A stretch of DNA of 6,952 nt, taken from contig SKNK01000032.1 of the NCBI GenBank assembly GCA_007120565.1, positions 1-6,952 of the forward strand. Reading direction: 5' to 3'. Under the pieces are notes generated by a model. It saw only the letters and a list, made by a program, of their open reading frames with translations, made no database searches and had not been told where the DNA came from. A program made the position numbers and the translations under genes. Positions 5,221 through 6,952 of this stretch are shown piece after piece (the first letter of the stretch is position 1; each line of letters opens with the position of its first letter). This DNA is from Nitriliruptoraceae bacterium. Its GTDB lineage: Bacteria; Actinomycetota; Nitriliruptoria; Nitriliruptorales; Nitriliruptoraceae.

Positions 5221-5916
5221 GTGACCGTCCAGACCCGGATCGAGGACGACGTCCTCATCATCAGCCTCGACGACGGCGAGAAGAACGCCCTCGTCCCTGA
5301 GTCCTTCCAGGCCATCGTCAACGCGCTCGACGAGCCGACGGAGACCTCCGCGGTCGTGCTGACAGGCCGCCCTGGGATCTTCACCGCGGGGTTGAACGTC
5401 AAGTGGATGGCCGCGAACGGCCGCGACGGTGTACGCCAACTCCTCGTCGAGTTCGGTGGCAGCGCGATGCGACTGTGGACCGACCCTCGCCCGACGGTAT
5501 GCGCCGCGACCGGCCACGCCATCGCGGCAGGCACGATGTTCGCGATGGCGTGCGACCACGCGGTCGCCGCCGACGACGGCTACTGGGGTCTCACCGAGAC
5601 CCAGATCGACTTCGAGATGCCCGTGTTCGGCATCGCTCTTGCGCGGGCGAACGTCCGCGCCGACCGGCTGGAGGATGCCATCCTTCCCGGAGCGCGGCTG
5701 ACCGCCGCGGAGGCGGTCGAAGCCGGGTTCGCCGATGAGTTGGCCACCGCGGACGAGGTCCTCGATCGAGCGATGGCTCACGCGAGGAAGCTCTCAGAGC
5801 TGCCGGCACGGGCCTACGGGGGCACCAAGCAACGGCTACGCCGCGCGGCCGCTGACGAGGTCCTGGCCGGCCTCGAGGACGACATCGCGGCGCTCACGGC
5901 CCACCTCCCCGACTGA
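5221..5916 (+). CDS. Crotonase-fold protein, resembling delta3,delta2-enoyl-CoA isomerase
   Basis: Protein of 231 aa, somewhat shorter than typical enoyl-CoA hydratases (about 260). Both oxyanion-hole segments of the crotonase fold are present: RPGIFTAGLN (50-59) and GHAIAAG (98-104), the acyl-CoA binding core. Of the two hydratase glutamates, the first position (after the second oxyanion loop) is M106, while the second is kept as E126 in GLTETQIDF. This single-glutamate pattern, plus RPGxF(S/T)AGL and GLxETQ, matches mitochondrial delta3,delta2-enoyl-CoA isomerase, which moves a double bond during beta-oxidation of unsaturated fatty acids. True hydratase activity is therefore doubtful; isomerase or another acyl-CoA reaction is inferred. 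GTG 5221 follows AGGAG by 8 nt. No other beta-oxidation gene is in the window. The C-terminal helical part (about 175-231) is Ala/Arg-rich, as usual for the trimerisation region. Confidence 0.85.
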   Translation: MTVQTRIEDDVLIISLDDGEKNALVPESFQAIVNALDEPTETSAVVLTGRPGIFTAGLNVKWMAANGRDGVRQLLVEFGGSAMRLWTDPRPTVCAATGHAIAAGTMFAMACDHAVAADDGYWGLTETQIDFEMPVFGIALARANVRADRLEDAILPGARLTAAEAVEAGFADELATADEVLDRAMAHARKLSELPARAYGGTKQRLRRAAADEVLAGLEDDIAALTAHLPD

Positions 5917-5930
5917 CCCGGACCGCCGAC

Positions 5931-5949
5931 GACCGGACAGACGGTCCGG
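5931..5949 (+). terminator. Small hairpin after the crotonase gene
   Basis: CCGGAC (5933-5938) and GTCCGG (5944-5949) pair around a 5-nt loop; GACCG/CGGTC offers an alternative pairing. No T-tract follows. It lies just upstream of the -10 box of the next gene, so termination is plausible but unproven. Confidence 0.3.
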
Positions 5950-5961
5950 CCACGTGAGGCG

Positions 5962-5967
5962 TATGCT
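5962..5967 (+). promoter_or_regulatory. Probable -10 box of the small membrane protein gene
   Basis: TATGCT fits TAnnnT, 32 bp before the ATG. AGGGAAGG (5985-5992) is the ribosome binding site with 7-nt spacing to ATG 6000. Confidence 0.4.
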
Positions 5968-5999
5968 CGGGCTGCCTCGACGTCAGGGAAGGTGCGCTC

Positions 6000-6242
6000 A
6001 TGAACCCCCTCGTGTCCCGACTGCTGGTCGGTTCCGCTACCACGGCCGCCGCCGTGGTCGCCAAGCGTGCGGTCGAGTTCGGGTGGGAGCGCGCGACCGG
6101 CGACACGCCCCCGACCGCAGACCGTGTCGAGGACGACCAAGGTCTGCGCGACCTGCTCATCTGGGCCGCGGTACTGACCGCTTCGGTGACCCTCGCCCGC
6201 AAGCTCGCCAAGAGCGGCGTCGAGCGTTTCGCCGACGACTGA
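6000..6242 (+). CDS. Small two-helix membrane protein, DUF4235-like
   Basis: Protein of 80 aa with ATG start and a good ribosome binding site. Two hydrophobic segments are visible: about 5-22 (Ala/Val-rich, following MNPLVSRLL) and about 50-65 (LLIWAAVLTASVTLA). They are separated by a polar acidic stretch (GDTPPTADRVEDDQGLRD) and followed by a basic end RKLAKSGVERFADD. The layout of helix, acidic loop, conserved Gly/Leu before the second helix and a VxR-like end resembles DUF4235, an actinobacterial family of unknown function; the assignment is from memory of the family and not firm. Probable location is the cytoplasmic membrane. It has its own -10 box and sits convergent to the methyltransferase gene, so it is probably monocistronic. 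Confidence 0.75.
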   Translation: MNPLVSRLLVGSATTAAAVVAKRAVEFGWERATGDTPPTADRVEDDQGLRDLLIWAAVLTASVTLARKLAKSGVERFADD

Positions 6243-6261
6243 CGCCCGACCCCGCCGGCGT

Positions 6262-6278
6262 CTCGGTGGTGCTCCGAG
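6262..6278. terminator. Hairpin between convergent genes
   Basis: CTCGG (6262-6266) pairs with CCGAG (6274-6278) around a 7-nt loop, immediately beside the methyltransferase stop (6279-6281) and 20 bp after the stop of the membrane protein gene. It could act in both directions, but the stem is short and no T-tract is present. Confidence 0.3.
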
Positions 6279-6952
6279 CTAGAGCGGCAGTACCCCGCGC
6301 TGCCAGGTCAGGCGCACCTCCATGGTCCCGTCCTCCCCGGGGTCCGGATGCTCCAGCGCGAGCCGTTCCAGGCCCGCGGCCCGGTACGCGGCGAGCTCGC
6401 TCGGCGCCTGTGGCCACGGTGGTCCCACCGTACGACGTGCTACCTCGGCGTCGACCGCCATGAGGGTGACCGCGACCACGATCCCACCGGGACGGACCAG
6501 CGAGCCGATCGCGTGCATGGCGGCGTCACGGACCACACCGGGGAGCGAGATCACCGTGCGAACGTCGACCACCAGGTCGGCGGTGCCAAGCAGGTCGTCG
6601 GGCAGCGACAGCAGATCCAGGACCCGCCAGTCGACCTCGACGTCACGGAACCGGTCAGCGGCCCACCCGATCGCGGTCTCCGCGACGTCGAACGCGGTCA
6701 CTTCGAAGCCGCGACGGGCGAGCTCAGCGGCATCGTCCCCCAGTCCACAGCCGACGACGACCGCGCGGCGGCCAGGTGGTTCCGCCACCGGCGCGTCCAG
6801 CCAGTCGGTCAGGTACGGGTGCGGTGCCAGCAGCGCCCACGGCACCCGCTCAGCCCGGCCTTTCGCGGCTAGGTAGACGGGGTCGAACCAGCCGACCGGG
6901 TCACCGGCCTCCAGGTGCTCGTCGACCAGTGGACGCGGGTCGACGGGCCGAC
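6279..6952 (-). CDS. Class I SAM-dependent methyltransferase (partial, start beyond the right edge)
   Basis: 223 residues are visible. A GTG at 6845 could look like a start, but the same frame stays open to the window edge and the upstream residues (GDPVGWFDPVYLAAKGRAERVPW) look like the usual N-terminus of this methyltransferase type, so the true start lies outside. Motif I is VVVGCGLGDDAAELA, binding the S-adenosylmethionine; the acidic strand-2 motif is VTAFDVA; motif IV is DLVVDVRTVISLP and motif VI lies near SLVRPGGIVVAVTL. The C-terminus ends in TWQRGVLPL, a strand typical of the fold. It is a soluble cytoplasmic enzyme; I cannot tell the substrate, though thiopurine-methyltransferase-like or small-molecule acceptors are possible. 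It is convergent to the small membrane protein gene. Confidence 0.85.
   Translation of the reverse strand, partial: RPVDPRPLVDEHLEAGDPVGWFDPVYLAAKGRAERVPWALLAPHPYLTDWLDAPVAEPPGRRAVVVGCGLGDDAAELARRGFEVTAFDVAETAIGWAADRFRDVEVDWRVLDLLSLPDDLLGTADLVVDVRTVISLPGVVRDAAMHAIGSLVRPGGIVVAVTLMAVDAEVARRTVGPPWPQAPSELAAYRAAGLERLALEHPDPGEDGTMEVRLTWQRGVLPL

Noticed and set aside
6846..6952. Methyltransferase starting at GTG 6845
   Set aside because: The frame is open to the edge and the upstream residues fit the family N-terminus, so the gene is treated as cut by the window.

Overview
The window is high-GC DNA with GC-rich third codon positions, GTG starts preceded by GGAGG-type ribosome binding sites, and TAnnnT -10 boxes without clear -35 boxes. 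The gene content (MocR-type regulator, DUF4235-like membrane protein, thioredoxin-like 2Fe-2S ferredoxin, HPPD whose C-terminus closely resembles streptomycete enzymes) points to an actinobacterium. A deep-branching class such as Nitriliruptoria is possible, but this is inference. It reads as ordinary chromosome: no transposase, integrase, phage gene, CRISPR array, tRNA or rRNA was seen.

Layout from left to right. A YjjG-like HAD nucleotidase (minus strand, 21-722) diverges from a small 2Fe-2S ferredoxin (832-1218). A 9-bp inverted repeat lies between them and encloses -10 candidates for both directions. A gene-free stretch (1219-1527) holds a terminator-like hairpin, five tandem copies of a 29-bp repeat, further short direct repeats and the promoter of the next gene. 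Then come 4-hydroxyphenylpyruvate dioxygenase (1528-2634) and, 31 bp later, a dCMP-deaminase-type zinc enzyme (2666-3154).

A second gene-free stretch (3155-3631) is the most unusual part. It contains at least five hairpins, two of them with perfect 12- and 13-bp stems, and eight GGGAG motifs of which seven lie in hairpin loops. On the minus strand it is framed by a promoter (TTGGAC-17-TATCGT) and a terminator-like hairpin, so it looks like a multi-hairpin small RNA of about 300 nt with CUCCC loops. Some base-pairing details instead favour the plus strand. The same -10 box, read the other way, may serve the MocR gene on the right.

Next are a MocR/GntR-aminotransferase regulator (3632-5134), a crotonase-fold protein resembling delta3,delta2-enoyl-CoA isomerase (5221-5916), a small two-helix membrane protein (6000-6242) and, convergent to it, a class I SAM-dependent methyltransferase (6279 to beyond the right edge).

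The genes do not form one obvious pathway. HPPD (tyrosine to homogentisate) and the crotonase (acyl-CoA metabolism) are catabolic, while the HAD nucleotidase and the dCMP deaminase both act on pyrimidine nucleotides. Most genes carry their own ribosome binding site and a TAnnnT box, suggesting mainly single-gene transcription units. The MocR target is probably its own promoter region and the adjacent RNA or gene.
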